DNA of 64,000 nt. Origin: Synechococcus sp. UW140 (GTDB lineage: Bacteria > Cyanobacteriota > Cyanobacteriia > PCC-6307 > Cyanobiaceae). The position numbers were made by a program, and so were the translations under genes. The DNA lies in assembly GCF_900474295.1 (NCBI RefSeq), contig NZ_UCOB01000007.1, forward strand, positions 1 through 64,000, in the 5' to 3' direction. Shown here piece after piece: positions 46,041 through 54,722 of the stretch (positions within the stretch are counted from its first letter, which is position 1; every line of letters begins with the position of its first letter). The notes beneath the pieces were generated by a model. It was not told the DNA's origin and searched no databases. It worked only from the letters and a program-made list of their open reading frames with translations.

Positions 46041-46742
46041 GTGAGTTCGGGCGCCTGGCTTGACATTGATCTGTTGCGCCAACGGCGTGAGCAGTTCGGC
46101 CATCAGCGTCCGCAGGTGGTGCCGGTGCGCACCCTGTTGCTGCGGGGAGCCTTGCTGGGAGCAGCGCTGCCGCTGGGGTTGCTGTTGATGTGTGGTTGGT
46201 TTTGGTTCAGTGAACGGCGTCTGATCCAGATGGAAGAAGAGCTCACCCCGCGGGCTCAAAAGCACGACCGTTTGCAGGGGGAGATTGCAACGGAGAAGGC
46301 CGCATTGCAGGGTTTGGTGAACACCAACAAGGCCATGGCGAAGGCGATGGCCGATGTGCGTTCCAGTTCAGCCCTGCTGGCGGAGTTGCGGCGTTTGGTG
46401 CCATCGGCCGTGAGCATTGGTCAGGCCAAGATCAATGGCAATGTTTTGGAGCTGGATGGAGATGCTCTGCAGCCCAATGGCTTGCGCATCGTCAATGCCT
46501 TGATGTTGTCGTTGGGCGAATCGGGTCTGTTTCAACAGGATGCCGTCGTGCTGAAGAAAGCGCAGGTGCAGCAGGCGGGGGGCGGTGATCAGGCCTCAGC
46601 GCAACGGCTGACCTATGCCCTCACTGCCTCGTTTGCGCCCGATGCACCCCAGGCGATTCGCTCGCAACTGGCGTCCCTCGGAGCCGTGGGGCTGGAGCAG
46701 CGCCTGCAACGCCTACAGCAGGAGGAGGATCTGCTGCCATGA
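46041..46742 (+). CDS. pilN: PilN-like alignment protein (set 2)
   Basis: A 233-residue bitopic protein from a GTG. The short cytoplasmic tail contains IDLLRQRREQ, a degenerate form of the INLLPxR motif by which PilN docks on PilM. The membrane helix is about 31-56, followed by a coiled coil and a ferredoxin-fold domain (LLAELRRLVPSAVSIGQAKI NG..). The following PilO-like gene overlaps its stop by 4 bases. A separate PilM lies at the end of this run. Confidence 0.8.
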   Translation: MSSGAWLDIDLLRQRREQFGHQRPQVVPVRTLLLRGALLGAALPLGLLLMCGWFWFSERRLIQMEEELTPRAQKHDRLQGEIATEKAALQGLVNTNKAMAKAMADVRSSSALLAELRRLVPSAVSIGQAKINGNVLELDGDALQPNGLRIVNALMLSLGESGLFQQDAVVLKKAQVQQAGGGDQASAQRLTYALTASFAPDAPQAIRSQLASLGAVGLEQRLQRLQQEEDLLP

Positions 46743-47458
46743 CGAACTTCTCAGGGGCTGGCCGCACGGGCCTGTGGAGTTGGCTTTCCCCAGAGCGGGC
46801 GGTGTTGGTGCTGCCGGTGATTGCAGGGCTTGGTTTGTCGGTGTTGGTGTTCAGCGCTGGGATTACCCCGTTGAAACTGCGGGTCGATGAGCAGCAGAAG
46901 CTGGTTGACGACCTCAGCTTCAAGAGCGAGATGCTGCCGTTGCTGGAGCAGGAGCTCAGTGAGTTGAGGCTGAAACAAGCTCAGCGGGAACGGCAACTCG
47001 ATCGTTTGCTGGCCCTCGTGGCTGGCAGCTCAGAGCTCAACACGTTTCTGGCGGAGCTCAATGATCTCGGCAATACCCACCGCGTTGCCATCACCACCAC
47101 GGAGCCCGGCGAGGTGCAGCGTTTCACGGCGCCGGCGGCGCCCACTGGGCAGGAAGCGCCGCCAGCCGCAGGCGGTGGCCAGCCGGCCGCTGCATCGGGG
47201 GATGCCTTGCTGAACAGGGGGCTGGAAAAACGCTCGGCTGGTCTCACTGTGCAAGGTGCATTCCCTCAGGTGTTGGTGTTCCTTCAGGCGCTGGAGCGCC
47301 TACAGGTGTTTGTGGTGATCAGTGAGATGGATGTGAAGGCAGTGGCCTCTAGCGGGCAGGCCGCGGATCAATCGCCTGAGCCGGAGGTGACCATGGCGCT
47401 CAAACTCACGGCCTATGGCCAACAGCCTGCACCGGACGTTCCCAAGGAGGACTCCTGA
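46739..47458 (+). CDS. pilO: PilO-like alignment protein (set 2)
   Basis: A 239-residue bitopic protein. Membrane helix about 19-40 (AVLVLPVIAGLGLSVLVFSAG), coiled coil (LLEQELSELRLKQAQRERQL), PilO-type FLAELNDLGNTHRVAITTTEPG, and GAFPQVLVFLQALERLQVFV. An Ala/Pro/Gly-rich loop splits the periplasmic domain. ATGA-coupled at both ends: to PilN in front and to the next membrane protein behind. Only distantly similar to the set-1 PilO at 40761-41486. Confidence 0.8.
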   Translation: MTNFSGAGRTGLWSWLSPERAVLVLPVIAGLGLSVLVFSAGITPLKLRVDEQQKLVDDLSFKSEMLPLLEQELSELRLKQAQRERQLDRLLALVAGSSELNTFLAELNDLGNTHRVAITTTEPGEVQRFTAPAAPTGQEAPPAAGGGQPAAASGDALLNRGLEKRSAGLTVQGAFPQVLVFLQALERLQVFVVISEMDVKAVASSGQAADQSPEPEVTMALKLTAYGQQPAPDVPKEDS

Positions 47459-47910
47459 TGGTGTACCTCTACGCCGGTCTTGGGGTGGCAATGCTGGCCG
47501 GGATCATGGCGATCTTTGAAATGGGCCTGGCGCTCAGTGGGCGTTCGCTGTTGCCATCACCGCCTGATGCCTATCTCTCTGATGAGGGGGTGAAGATGAT
47601 GGATCAGAAACTGCTCACCTTGTTGGCTGATCGCAGTGCTGTGCCAGCGGGGCTATCAGGGACGTCTCTCTGTACTGCTTTGTCGACGGCCTACGAGAGC
47701 AATGATGTGCCCATTGGTGGAGTGAATCCCTTGATGGAAGATCCCGATATGCCCGTCAATAGTGGCCGTTGGGCCGGAAGTTGTCTGCTCAATGATGGTG
47801 CCCATCATGTGGTGGTGCTTCCTGATTTAGGCAATGCAACAACTCCTTATCAGCTGTATTCCTGTGTGCTTCCAAGCGGTGATGAGCGTTGCTCGTTCGA
47901 GCAGGAGTAA
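47458..47910 (+). CDS. Small membrane-anchored protein of the pilus operon
   Basis: A 150-residue protein with an N-terminal membrane helix (VYLYAGLGVAMLAGIMAIFEMG) and a periplasmic-side domain with four cysteines (SLCTALS, GSCLLND, LYSCVLP, ERCSFEQE). The hydrophobic start is reminiscent of a pilin helix without a recognisable prepilin-peptidase site. Its start overlaps the PilO stop by one base. No family recognised; the context points to the pilus. Confidence 0.7.
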   Translation: MVYLYAGLGVAMLAGIMAIFEMGLALSGRSLLPSPPDAYLSDEGVKMMDQKLLTLLADRSAVPAGLSGTSLCTALSTAYESNDVPIGGVNPLMEDPDMPVNSGRWAGSCLLNDGAHHVVVLPDLGNATTPYQLYSCVLPSGDERCSFEQE

Positions 47911-47919
47911 GCGCAGCTG

Positions 47920-48144
47920 ATGGTCGATGCCGTTGTTGGTGCAGTGATCATGGTGGTGGCGACCACGTCGTTGTTGTTCGCTATCGAGGTGGCAGAACAG
48001 GCGTTTGACCAGACCGGCCGTTACCCCCTCAATGACGAGGAGCGAACCGTGTTGGAGCAGGCTGGCCTGTCCGCAGACGACGCGGAGAACTTTTGGCAAC
48101 AGAATGTGCTCAAGGCACCCCGAGAGGTGGGCACCGTTGAGTAG
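47920..48144 (+). CDS. Very small pilin-like membrane protein
   Basis: A 74-residue protein, MVDAVVGAVIMVVATTSLLF then IEVAEQAFDQTGRYPLNDEE. One hydrophobic helix begins almost at the first residue, followed by an amphipathic stretch as in a pilin stem, but the globular head is missing and no Gly-Phe/Met cleavage site is present. It could be a leaderless pilin-like or a coupling peptide. Nine bases after the previous gene and overlapping the next. Confidence 0.6.
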   Translation: MVDAVVGAVIMVVATTSLLFAIEVAEQAFDQTGRYPLNDEERTVLEQAGLSADDAENFWQQNVLKAPREVGTVE

Positions 48145-48733
48145 GTGGTTATCACAGTGCGGTCCTTTACGCCTGCGGCGTCTGCAGGATCAGCGTGGCA
48201 TGACCCTGGTGGAGATGCTGGTGGCTGTGTTGATGTTGGTGGTGTTCACCGGTGTGGTGGCGATGGTGATGGAGTTCACGTTTCGCTTTCTTGGTGCCGC
48301 TGAATCCGGAGAACGCAATGAATTTGAAGTTTCGAATGGTGTGTTGATTGATCACCAGGAGATTCAGCTGGCGATGGATCAGTTGGTGGAGGTGCTCGCC
48401 CAGCCTGGTTTGAGCAAAGAACGACTGGATGGCCAGGGGGCTGATCATCCGCAGATTGCCTTTGATCCTGATTCGACCGATCCTCAGGTGGCTTGTCCAA
48501 TAGCGGATCCAGTTGCTCAGTGGGGATTGCCGATGCCAACGATCACGTTGCCGCCTGGCTACAGGCTCTGTCTGTGGACAACCACGGCGCGCGAGTCACT
48601 AATGGCATCGCTGTTGGCTGATGCCGAGGGTGCCAAGCCCGGGATTTATTTGCTTCAGGCCTTGCCCGAACGCCTGAGTGCTTCCACGCTTCCCACGAGG
48701 CGCCTGTTCTGTCGTCCGCGCCCGTTCTGCTGA
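48137..48733 (+). CDS. Type IV prepilin-like (minor pilin) protein
   Basis: About 198 residues from a TTG at 48137. A basic leader (SRWLSQCGPLRLRRLQDQRG) ends in a prepilin-peptidase site, G|MTLVEM, followed by the hydrophobic stem LVAVLMLVVFTGVVAMVM. Glu at position +5 of the mature protein is present. The head is about 150 residues with three cysteines near the middle and end. This suggests a minor (PilJ/PilW-like) pilin. The frame is open further upstream but overlaps the previous gene; the start is not certain. Confidence 0.75.
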   Translation: MSRWLSQCGPLRLRRLQDQRGMTLVEMLVAVLMLVVFTGVVAMVMEFTFRFLGAAESGERNEFEVSNGVLIDHQEIQLAMDQLVEVLAQPGLSKERLDGQGADHPQIAFDPDSTDPQVACPIADPVAQWGLPMPTITLPPGYRLCLWTTTARESLMASLLADAEGAKPGIYLLQALPERLSASTLPTRRLFCRPRPFC

Positions 48734-48737
48734 GCCC

Positions 48738-50033
48738 ATGACTGCCACCCCCCTCGTTGGCTCCACCTTTTTCGGCATCGACATCAGTCAGCTCGGCGAG
48801 CAGCTGAGCTCGATGCGGCGGCGCGTCTCCAAACGGGTGTTGGTGTTGGAATTCGGCACGGATCTCCTTCATCTGGCCGAGGCGTGTTTGACGCAGCAGG
48901 GGGTGCAGCTCAATCACATCAGCAGTGTGGCGCTCCCGCCTGAAGCACTGGATCGGGGTGTTCCTGCGGAGCCGGCCAAGATGGCCAGCCTGATCCAGCA
49001 GATTTGCACCGAGAAGAAGATCCCAGCTCACCGGGTGGCGGTCGTTCTGCCTCCGGAAGTGGCGTTTCAGCGCCTGGTGGATCTTCCCGGTGAGCTGACC
49101 ACGGAGGAGGCCCGCGAGTATGTGCTCGATCCCGCTAAGGGTGTGCAGCTTCCGTTCCCCTTGGCTCAGACCGATTTCGACCTGGTGCCGATGTCAACGC
49201 CGTCGATCGCGCAGCGGGCGCCTGGGATGCGGTTGTATATGTTGTCGGCGGTTCCCCAGGTGCTGGTGGATCGGGTGATTGAGATGTTGCAGGCCGCTGA
49301 TCTGGAGCTGCAGTTACTCGAACTCGGCAGCCTCAGTCAGCTGCGCTCGTTGGCACTGGATTTGGTGATGTTGGCGCCACACCAAGTGGAACTGGTGTTG
49401 GAACTACACCCCGACTGCAGCAATTTGATGTTGGTGACGTGCTCTGGATTGTTGGGCTCAGAGCGCTTGGCGGCGATCAGGGATTTCCCGGAGCCTGACT
49501 TGGATGAGGAGCAAACGAGGGCAGCTCTCGAGGCAGGCCTGTCGGCGGAGTCGTTCACGGTGCAAGACGAGAGCTATCTGCCCATCTCTGATCTTGATCT
49601 GCGCGTGTTGATCGCCGATCTCAAAGCAGCCTTGGCGCGCTTTAACGGCATGTTTCCGGGTGCTGAGATCCGTTGCTTGCAACTCACAGGTCTCAACAGT
49701 GCCCACCCCATGCTGGTGGATTTGCTGCAGCAGGCTTTGGGGCTCAACGTGTTGGCTCACCGGCCTCTGTTGGCACCGGGTGTCGCAGGATTTGCAGCGG
49801 ATGAGGTGTTGGTACAGAAGGGATTGGGCCGGTTGGTGGGCCTGGCCCTTGGTCTGCTGAATCGAGATCAGCTGGTCACGTTTCCAGTCGATAGTTTGGA
49901 CGATGGTGTGTCCCGCCCCCATCGCCCAGGGGTGGCGATTGAAGAGTTGCTGGATCTGGATGTGCAGAGTTCGAGCCTTGATCAGCTGCCTGTGGTGGCT
50001 GATCAGTCAGTGTCTGTAAGGGTGCAGGGATAA
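48738..50033 (+). CDS. pilM: PilM, actin-like alignment ATPase (set 2)
   Basis: A 431-residue cytoplasmic protein. It carries the PilM pattern: KRVLVLEFGTDLLHLAEACL, VAVVLPPEVAFQRLVDLP, EAREYVLDPAKGVQLPFP, LYMLSAVPQVLVDRVIEML, ELVLELHPDCSNLMLV and a final GLGRLVGLALGLLNRD. It should bind the cytoplasmic tail of PilN (46041). Starts four bases after the prepilin-like gene and ends in TAA immediately before the next GTG start. About 40 extra N-terminal residues precede the fold. Confidence 0.88.
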   Translation: MTATPLVGSTFFGIDISQLGEQLSSMRRRVSKRVLVLEFGTDLLHLAEACLTQQGVQLNHISSVALPPEALDRGVPAEPAKMASLIQQICTEKKIPAHRVAVVLPPEVAFQRLVDLPGELTTEEAREYVLDPAKGVQLPFPLAQTDFDLVPMSTPSIAQRAPGMRLYMLSAVPQVLVDRVIEMLQAADLELQLLELGSLSQLRSLALDLVMLAPHQVELVLELHPDCSNLMLVTCSGLLGSERLAAIRDFPEPDLDEEQTRAALEAGLSAESFTVQDESYLPISDLDLRVLIADLKAALARFNGMFPGAEIRCLQLTGLNSAHPMLVDLLQQALGLNVLAHRPLLAPGVAGFAADEVLVQKGLGRLVGLALGLLNRDQLVTFPVDSLDDGVSRPHRPGVAIEELLDLDVQSSSLDQLPVVADQSVSVRVQG

Positions 50034-50825
50034 GTGCTGGAGGACGCCGCTGTGGTGCCTGTAGCCGCATCGGTACTGGATGCTTCAACGATGCCGATCG
50101 CATCACCTGATGTGGGGTCTTCGATCACGCTTGAGTCCGACGAGGAACCCACCACATCGCCTCCAGATGATGATGATCAGCCTGTGGGTGCGGGGAGCTT
50201 GGATCGACTGGATGAGCCTGATCATTCCACGATTGGTTTTGCTGTTGAGGAGTGGCCGCCGATTGGTGTTGGTGTTGTTTCCGAGCCGGTCGAGGAGTTA
50301 ACGGAAGAGGAGAGTGAAGCAGAGGAGCAATGGCCAACTATTGGAGGTGTCGCTGAGGTCGTAGTTGATCAAGAGGAGCAGGAGCGATTGAGCTCTGCTG
50401 ATGAGGAATGGCCGTCCATTGCTGGTGCGGTGGAGAAGGCTGTTGAAGAGGAGACGAAGGATGGCTTGAGCACACAGGTTGAGGAATGGCCGTCGATTAA
50501 CACGGGCAGTACGGGTGCGGTTGATGCCGAGGAATGGCAGGACGATGTGAGTGAGGAGGAGGTGCCATGGCCAACGATCGCTGCGGTGCCCTCTGAAGGC
50601 CCAATGACCTCCTCGTCAGTAGCAAGGAATCAGCACGTGCCGTTGCAGCAAGAGCCGGTTATTGATTCCGCTGATGAAGATGTTCTGTTGGTGATTCCAG
50701 GTTTGGAGCTTGGTTCTGAGGCGGCAGATGATCAGATCCCCACAAGTAAGGCACCTGTGATGGAAGAGAAGGGTGAGGCCGAATTGGACTCGCTCGGGGA
50801 CTTGCGCTTTGCTGATCCTGAGTGA
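50034..50825 (+). CDS. Acidic disordered protein with five 26-residue WP-I repeats
   Basis: A 263-residue, strongly acidic protein starting with a GTG directly after the pilM stop codon. No signal peptide, membrane helix or known domain. The motif E-x-W-P-x-I occurs five times with tryptophans at residues 74, 100, 126, 152 and 179, spacing 26, 26, 26 and 27. Stretches between are Glu/Asp/Val-rich. The C-terminal part has a hydrophobic patch (EDVLLVIPGLELGSE). The layout resembles a scaffold with evenly spaced short linear motifs. Its tight link to pilM suggests a cytoplasmic role in pilus assembly; this is inference. Confidence 0.75.
   Translation: MLEDAAVVPVAASVLDASTMPIASPDVGSSITLESDEEPTTSPPDDDDQPVGAGSLDRLDEPDHSTIGFAVEEWPPIGVGVVSEPVEELTEEESEAEEQWPTIGGVAEVVVDQEEQERLSSADEEWPSIAGAVEKAVEEETKDGLSTQVEEWPSINTGSTGAVDAEEWQDDVSEEEVPWPTIAAVPSEGPMTSSSVARNQHVPLQQEPVIDSADEDVLLVIPGLELGSEAADDQIPTSKAPVMEEKGEAELDSLGDLRFADPE
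50247..50583 (+). repeat. Five 78-bp-period coding repeats (WP-I motif)
   Basis: Codons for the E-x-W-P-x-I motif recur every 78 bases (last interval 81). The intervening bases are diverged, so the motif is conserved within an otherwise drifting repeat. Confidence 0.75.
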
Positions 50826-50826
50826 G

Positions 50827-51990
50827 TTATTTACCCATCTCTGTGATCAAGCTGAACATGGGTAGATACAGAGCGATTACGATCGTTCCGACGATGCCTG
50901 CAACCACAAACACAACGGCTGGCTCCATCGCTTTGGTGAGTGCCGACACTGCCGATTCCACTTCACGCTTGTAGAATAGAGCCAATTTTTCCAACATGAA
51001 ACTGAGTTGTCCGGTTTCTTCGCCGATCTTGGTCATCGAGATCACGAGTTTGGGTAACACCCCCGGGCGTCCCATGGCGTAGTTGAGTTCTTGGCCCTGA
51101 CGCACCATCAGGATGGATTGTCGCAATGTGCGCCGGATCAGTTCGTTTGAGCTGGAGGAAATACAGCGCTCTAGGCCATCCACGATGGGGATTCCCGAGT
51201 TCACGAGGGTGGCCAGGGTGTCGCACATGCTGGCCATTTCCGACTTCAACAAGAGATCACCAAAGAGAGGCACTTTGATAATGTTTTTATCTACATTGAG
51301 GCGACCGCTGGCGCTGCTGTAGTAACCACGGAAGAGGTACATCACCAGCAGAATCGCCAATGGAGCCCCAGCAGCAAAGTAGGGCGAGGTGACGATTTTC
51401 GAGAGCTCGAGCAGGAAGTTGGTGAGAGCTGGTAGGGAGGCGCCCATGCCATCGAACATCGTTTTGAACCGCGGCACGATGAAAATGAGCAGCCCGAGGC
51501 TGACACCAACTGCCAGCAGCAACACAATCACTGGGTAGATCATCGCTCCGATAATCTGACCACGGATTTTGGCGCGTTCTTCTAAAAGAAGTGCGATGCG
51601 GTCGAGCACGTCTTCAAGAATGCCGCCTGCTTCACCTGCTTCAATCAGACCAATGGTGAGGGATTCGAACACTTTGGGATATTGACGCAAGCTGACCGAG
51701 AGTTCTTCCCCAGCGCTGAGGCGGGCGGAGATGCGTTTGACGCAATGGCTGAGTTTTTCATTGGTCATGTTCTCTGCGATCAGCACCATTCCCTGGGCCA
51801 GTGGTACACCGCTCTGAAGAATCACCGCCAATTGGCGGAAAAACATCAGCAGATCTTTTTGGGGAATCTTCAGCCGTGCTGGGGAAGGTTGGCCTCCCAT
51901 CAGTTCAGCGAAGAGCCCTCCCGACGCAGTCGGTGTGCTTGCCTCAGTGCCAGGTCGGGCCGAGAGGGTTTGACCGCCGTAGGTTGCCAT
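50827..51990 (-). CDS. pilC: Type IV pilus inner-membrane platform protein
   Basis: A 387-residue GspF-family protein. Two repeated T2SF domains, about 45-170 and 250-375, each start with a cytoplasmic helical bundle (LLMFFRQLAVILQSGVPLAQG; MASMCDTLATLVNSGIPIVDG). Three membrane helices are visible (IYPVIVLLLAVGVSLGLLIF; AAGAPLAILLVMYLF; VVFVVAGIVGTIVIALYLPMF). Its start overlaps the pilT stop by one base. Couples the PilB/PilT motors to pilin movement. Confidence 0.95.
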   Translation of the reverse strand: MATYGGQTLSARPGTEASTPTASGGLFAELMGGQPSPARLKIPQKDLLMFFRQLAVILQSGVPLAQGMVLIAENMTNEKLSHCVKRISARLSAGEELSVSLRQYPKVFESLTIGLIEAGEAGGILEDVLDRIALLLEERAKIRGQIIGAMIYPVIVLLLAVGVSLGLLIFIVPRFKTMFDGMGASLPALTNFLLELSKIVTSPYFAAGAPLAILLVMYLFRGYYSSASGRLNVDKNIIKVPLFGDLLLKSEMASMCDTLATLVNSGIPIVDGLERCISSSSNELIRRTLRQSILMVRQGQELNYAMGRPGVLPKLVISMTKIGEETGQLSFMLEKLALFYKREVESAVSALTKAMEPAVVFVVAGIVGTIVIALYLPMFSLITEMGK

Positions 51991-53042
51991 CAGGACTCAA
52001 CGTGCAGAAGCGCTTTGGGGTTAGAGGCCTTGCCAAGTGCTTCCTGTTGACTGATCTCTCCACTGTCCACCAGTTTCAGCAGGCACTGCTCCAGGGTGTT
52101 CATCCCTTCTTTGCTTCCTGTTTGCAGCTGAGAATAGATCTGGCTGATCTTGCGTTCGCGGATCAGGTTGGCAATGGCTGGGGTATTGATCATTAATTCA
52201 TAGGCCAGTGATCGTTTTCCTTTCGTGTTTTTGCACAGGGTTTGGGTCATCACCCCGAGTAGGGATGTCGACACCTGCAGGCGTGCTTGTTCCTGTTGAT
52301 CACCTGGGAACACATCCACGATGCGCTCCACCGTTTTTGCCGCCGACGAGGTGTGCAGAGTGCCGAGCACGAGGTGACCTGTTTCGGCGGCTGTAATCGC
52401 GAGTTGAATGGTTTCAAGATCGCGCATCTCACCGATGTAGATCACGTCAGGATCTTCCCGCAGGGCAGCCCTGAGGGCAGAGGCAAAGGTTTGGGTGTCG
52501 CGTTTGACTTCCCGTTGATGAATGATCGATGTTTGCGAATGATTGAACTCAAATTCGATCGGATCTTCAATCGTGAGGATGTGGCGCTTTTGCGTCTCAA
52601 GAATGCAGTTAATAAAGGCCGCCAAAGTGGTCGACTTGCCAGAGCCGGTTGGTCCCGTGCAAAGCACCAAGCCCCGGTGCTTGTGGGTGAGATCAATGAA
52701 GGGTTGGGGGAGGCCGAGGTCCTGCCATTTCGGCAAGTTGTCGGGCAGGATCCGGAGCGTGAGACACCGCTTTTCATTGGCCATGTAGGCATTAATCCTG
52801 ATTCTGGACAGTCCATCAAGGCCGACCGATGTATCGAGGTCTCCTGTGGCTTGATATTGATTTAGCTTCTGCTCGCCGACGATTTCCACCAACAGTTTCG
52901 TCATGTCGTCTCTACGAAGAATGTTCTCCAGTATGCGAATATCTGAGTTGACTCGGATGGCAATCGGGGAGCCTTCCTCTAGATGGATATCGGAGGACCC
53001 CGCCTTAATCGCAAAATCAACAATCTGACGTGCAATGCTCAT
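51990..53042 (-). CDS. pilT: Type IV pilus retraction ATPase
   Basis: A 350-residue hexameric ATPase. Walker A GPTGSGKSTTLAAF, Asp box (ILTIEDPIEFEF), Walker B with DVIYIGEMRDLETIQ, His box (VLGTLHTSSAAKTVERIVD) and the PilT-specific AIANLIRERK motif are intact. It powers fibre disassembly. Sits between pilB and pilC. Confidence 0.96.
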   Translation of the reverse strand: MSIARQIVDFAIKAGSSDIHLEEGSPIAIRVNSDIRILENILRRDDMTKLLVEIVGEQKLNQYQATGDLDTSVGLDGLSRIRINAYMANEKRCLTLRILPDNLPKWQDLGLPQPFIDLTHKHRGLVLCTGPTGSGKSTTLAAFINCILETQKRHILTIEDPIEFEFNHSQTSIIHQREVKRDTQTFASALRAALREDPDVIYIGEMRDLETIQLAITAAETGHLVLGTLHTSSAAKTVERIVDVFPGDQQEQARLQVSTSLLGVMTQTLCKNTKGKRSLAYELMINTPAIANLIRERKISQIYSQLQTGSKEGMNTLEQCLLKLVDSGEISQQEALGKASNPKALLHVES

Positions 53043-53069
53043 GGGGTTGCTCCAGACGACAGAGAGGAA

Positions 53070-54722
53070 TTAATCCTCAGTATTGCAGATTTTTTGTAGT
53101 TCCGAAATGGTGGTGAGCTGCTTTGCGATCAGATCAACAGCATAGGTTTTGAGTGTCAGCATACCTGTCTGTACCGCGACTGATTCAATGTCGTGAGTGG
53201 ACTTCTGCTGCTTGATGGCGTCACGGATCTTGCGGTTGACCTTCATCAGTTCATAGGTGCCAATCCGACCTTGGTAGCCGGTACCATTGCAGCGAGTGCA
53301 GAGTGTGCCTTCTAGTTTTCTTTGCTGTTTTTCTTCAGCATTGAGGGCGCTTGCAAAACGAACGGTGGTGCCACGTCGGAGACCGGTAAAGCGGCTTTCC
53401 GCATCATTAATCGGTCGCTCGACGCTACATTCTGGGCAGACTTTTCTGAGTAACCGTTGGGCCAGGACGCCTCGCAAGGACGCATTCAGCTTGTAACTCG
53501 GCACCTCCATATCCATCAGTCGTGTTAGGGAGCTGGATGCACTGTTGGCGTGAAGGGTGGTGAATACAAGGTGGCCAGTTTCAGCAGCATCCATCGAGGA
53601 TTCAGCCGTTTCCGGGTCGCGGGTTTCTCCAATCAGGATGACGTCGGGATCCTGACGCAAGAAGGTTCGTAGCAGATTGGAGAAGGTTTGTCCCTTGGCT
53701 CGGATGACAGGAAATTGCTGAATATTGCCGCCGAGGTCGTATTCGATTGGATCTTCTGCCGTGACGATATTCAGTTCTCCGCTGTCTTTCTCGCGAAGTG
53801 CCGAGGCTAGCGTTGTCGATTTTCCCGATCCTGTTGGCCCAGAAACGATGATGATTCCATTGGCTTCGTTGATGATGGAGCGGAACTCTTCACGTACTTC
53901 CTCGTTGGAAATTAAGACGTCAAGGCTGAGCATATCGGCATTGCTATTGAGAAAGCGCATCACCATCTTTTCGCCGAACTTTCCGGGTGCCGTGGCGCAG
54001 CGGAATTCCATGATTTGACCTTCAAACCGTCTACGGATTTTTCCGTCTTGAGAAGCACGGCGTTCGGCAATATCCATCTGCGCCATGTTTTTGAGGCAGG
54101 CGGTGAGTTTGATCCCAGCTGAACGCGGCATGCTCACATAGTTCTGCATCACACCATCGCGGCGAACCCGCACTTTGTATTCGTCTTGTCTGGGTTCGAC
54201 GTGAATATCAGAAACCCCTGACCGAGCAGAGTTGATCAGAATTTTGGCTGCAGCCTGTTGGATTTTCGTCCCCATCATTTCTGTGGAGAGATCAAGCGCT
54301 TCCTCCTCGATGATTTGCTCATCACTGTCGTCAAAGTCAAAATCAAACCCTTGAGCGCTCCCTTCGTTCTCTGCGCCTTGAAGGGCCTCGAGGACTGCAT
54401 CATCACTGAATTCAAAGCCGTCAAGATTGTTGCTGTCACCACTGATGAGCCTCTCTTGGCTTGCTTGATCGAGCAGCGCCTGAATTTCGTGTGCAGGCTT
54501 TTCAATGAATTGGCATTCCAGGCCAGCATTGGCAGCACGTTGCTTGATGAAATCACCAATCGTGGCGAGGTAGCTGAAGTTGCCAATAGCAACAGTGAGG
54601 CGTTGGCTGCCTGTTGACTGGTTGTTTTCGATCCCAATCGGCACGACAATATTTTCCCTGCACCATTGAAGGGAAAAATGTGTGTCAATTAGCTGACGAA
54701 TCAAAATGGAGGGGCTTGGCAT
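53070..54722 (-). CDS. pilB: Type IV pilus extension ATPase
   Basis: About 550 residues from the ATG at 54722; an earlier in-frame ATG at 54761 is possible. N-terminal GSPII_E-type region with an acidic insert (FDFDFDDSDEQIIEEEALD), then the ATPase core: GPTGSGKSTTLASAL, VTAEDPIEYDL, PDVILIGETRDPETAESS, VFTTLHANSASSSLTRL. The zinc site is the pair CPEC and CTRC. The gene start overlaps the end of the giant pilin gene by 22 bases, so the two are coupled. Confidence 0.96.
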   Translation of the reverse strand: MPSPSILIRQLIDTHFSLQWCRENIVVPIGIENNQSTGSQRLTVAIGNFSYLATIGDFIKQRAANAGLECQFIEKPAHEIQALLDQASQERLISGDSNNLDGFEFSDDAVLEALQGAENEGSAQGFDFDFDDSDEQIIEEEALDLSTEMMGTKIQQAAAKILINSARSGVSDIHVEPRQDEYKVRVRRDGVMQNYVSMPRSAGIKLTACLKNMAQMDIAERRASQDGKIRRRFEGQIMEFRCATAPGKFGEKMVMRFLNSNADMLSLDVLISNEEVREEFRSIINEANGIIIVSGPTGSGKSTTLASALREKDSGELNIVTAEDPIEYDLGGNIQQFPVIRAKGQTFSNLLRTFLRQDPDVILIGETRDPETAESSMDAAETGHLVFTTLHANSASSSLTRLMDMEVPSYKLNASLRGVLAQRLLRKVCPECSVERPINDAESRFTGLRRGTTVRFASALNAEEKQQRKLEGTLCTRCNGTGYQGRIGTYELMKVNRKIRDAIKQQKSTHDIESVAVQTGMLTLKTYAVDLIAKQLTTISELQKICNTED

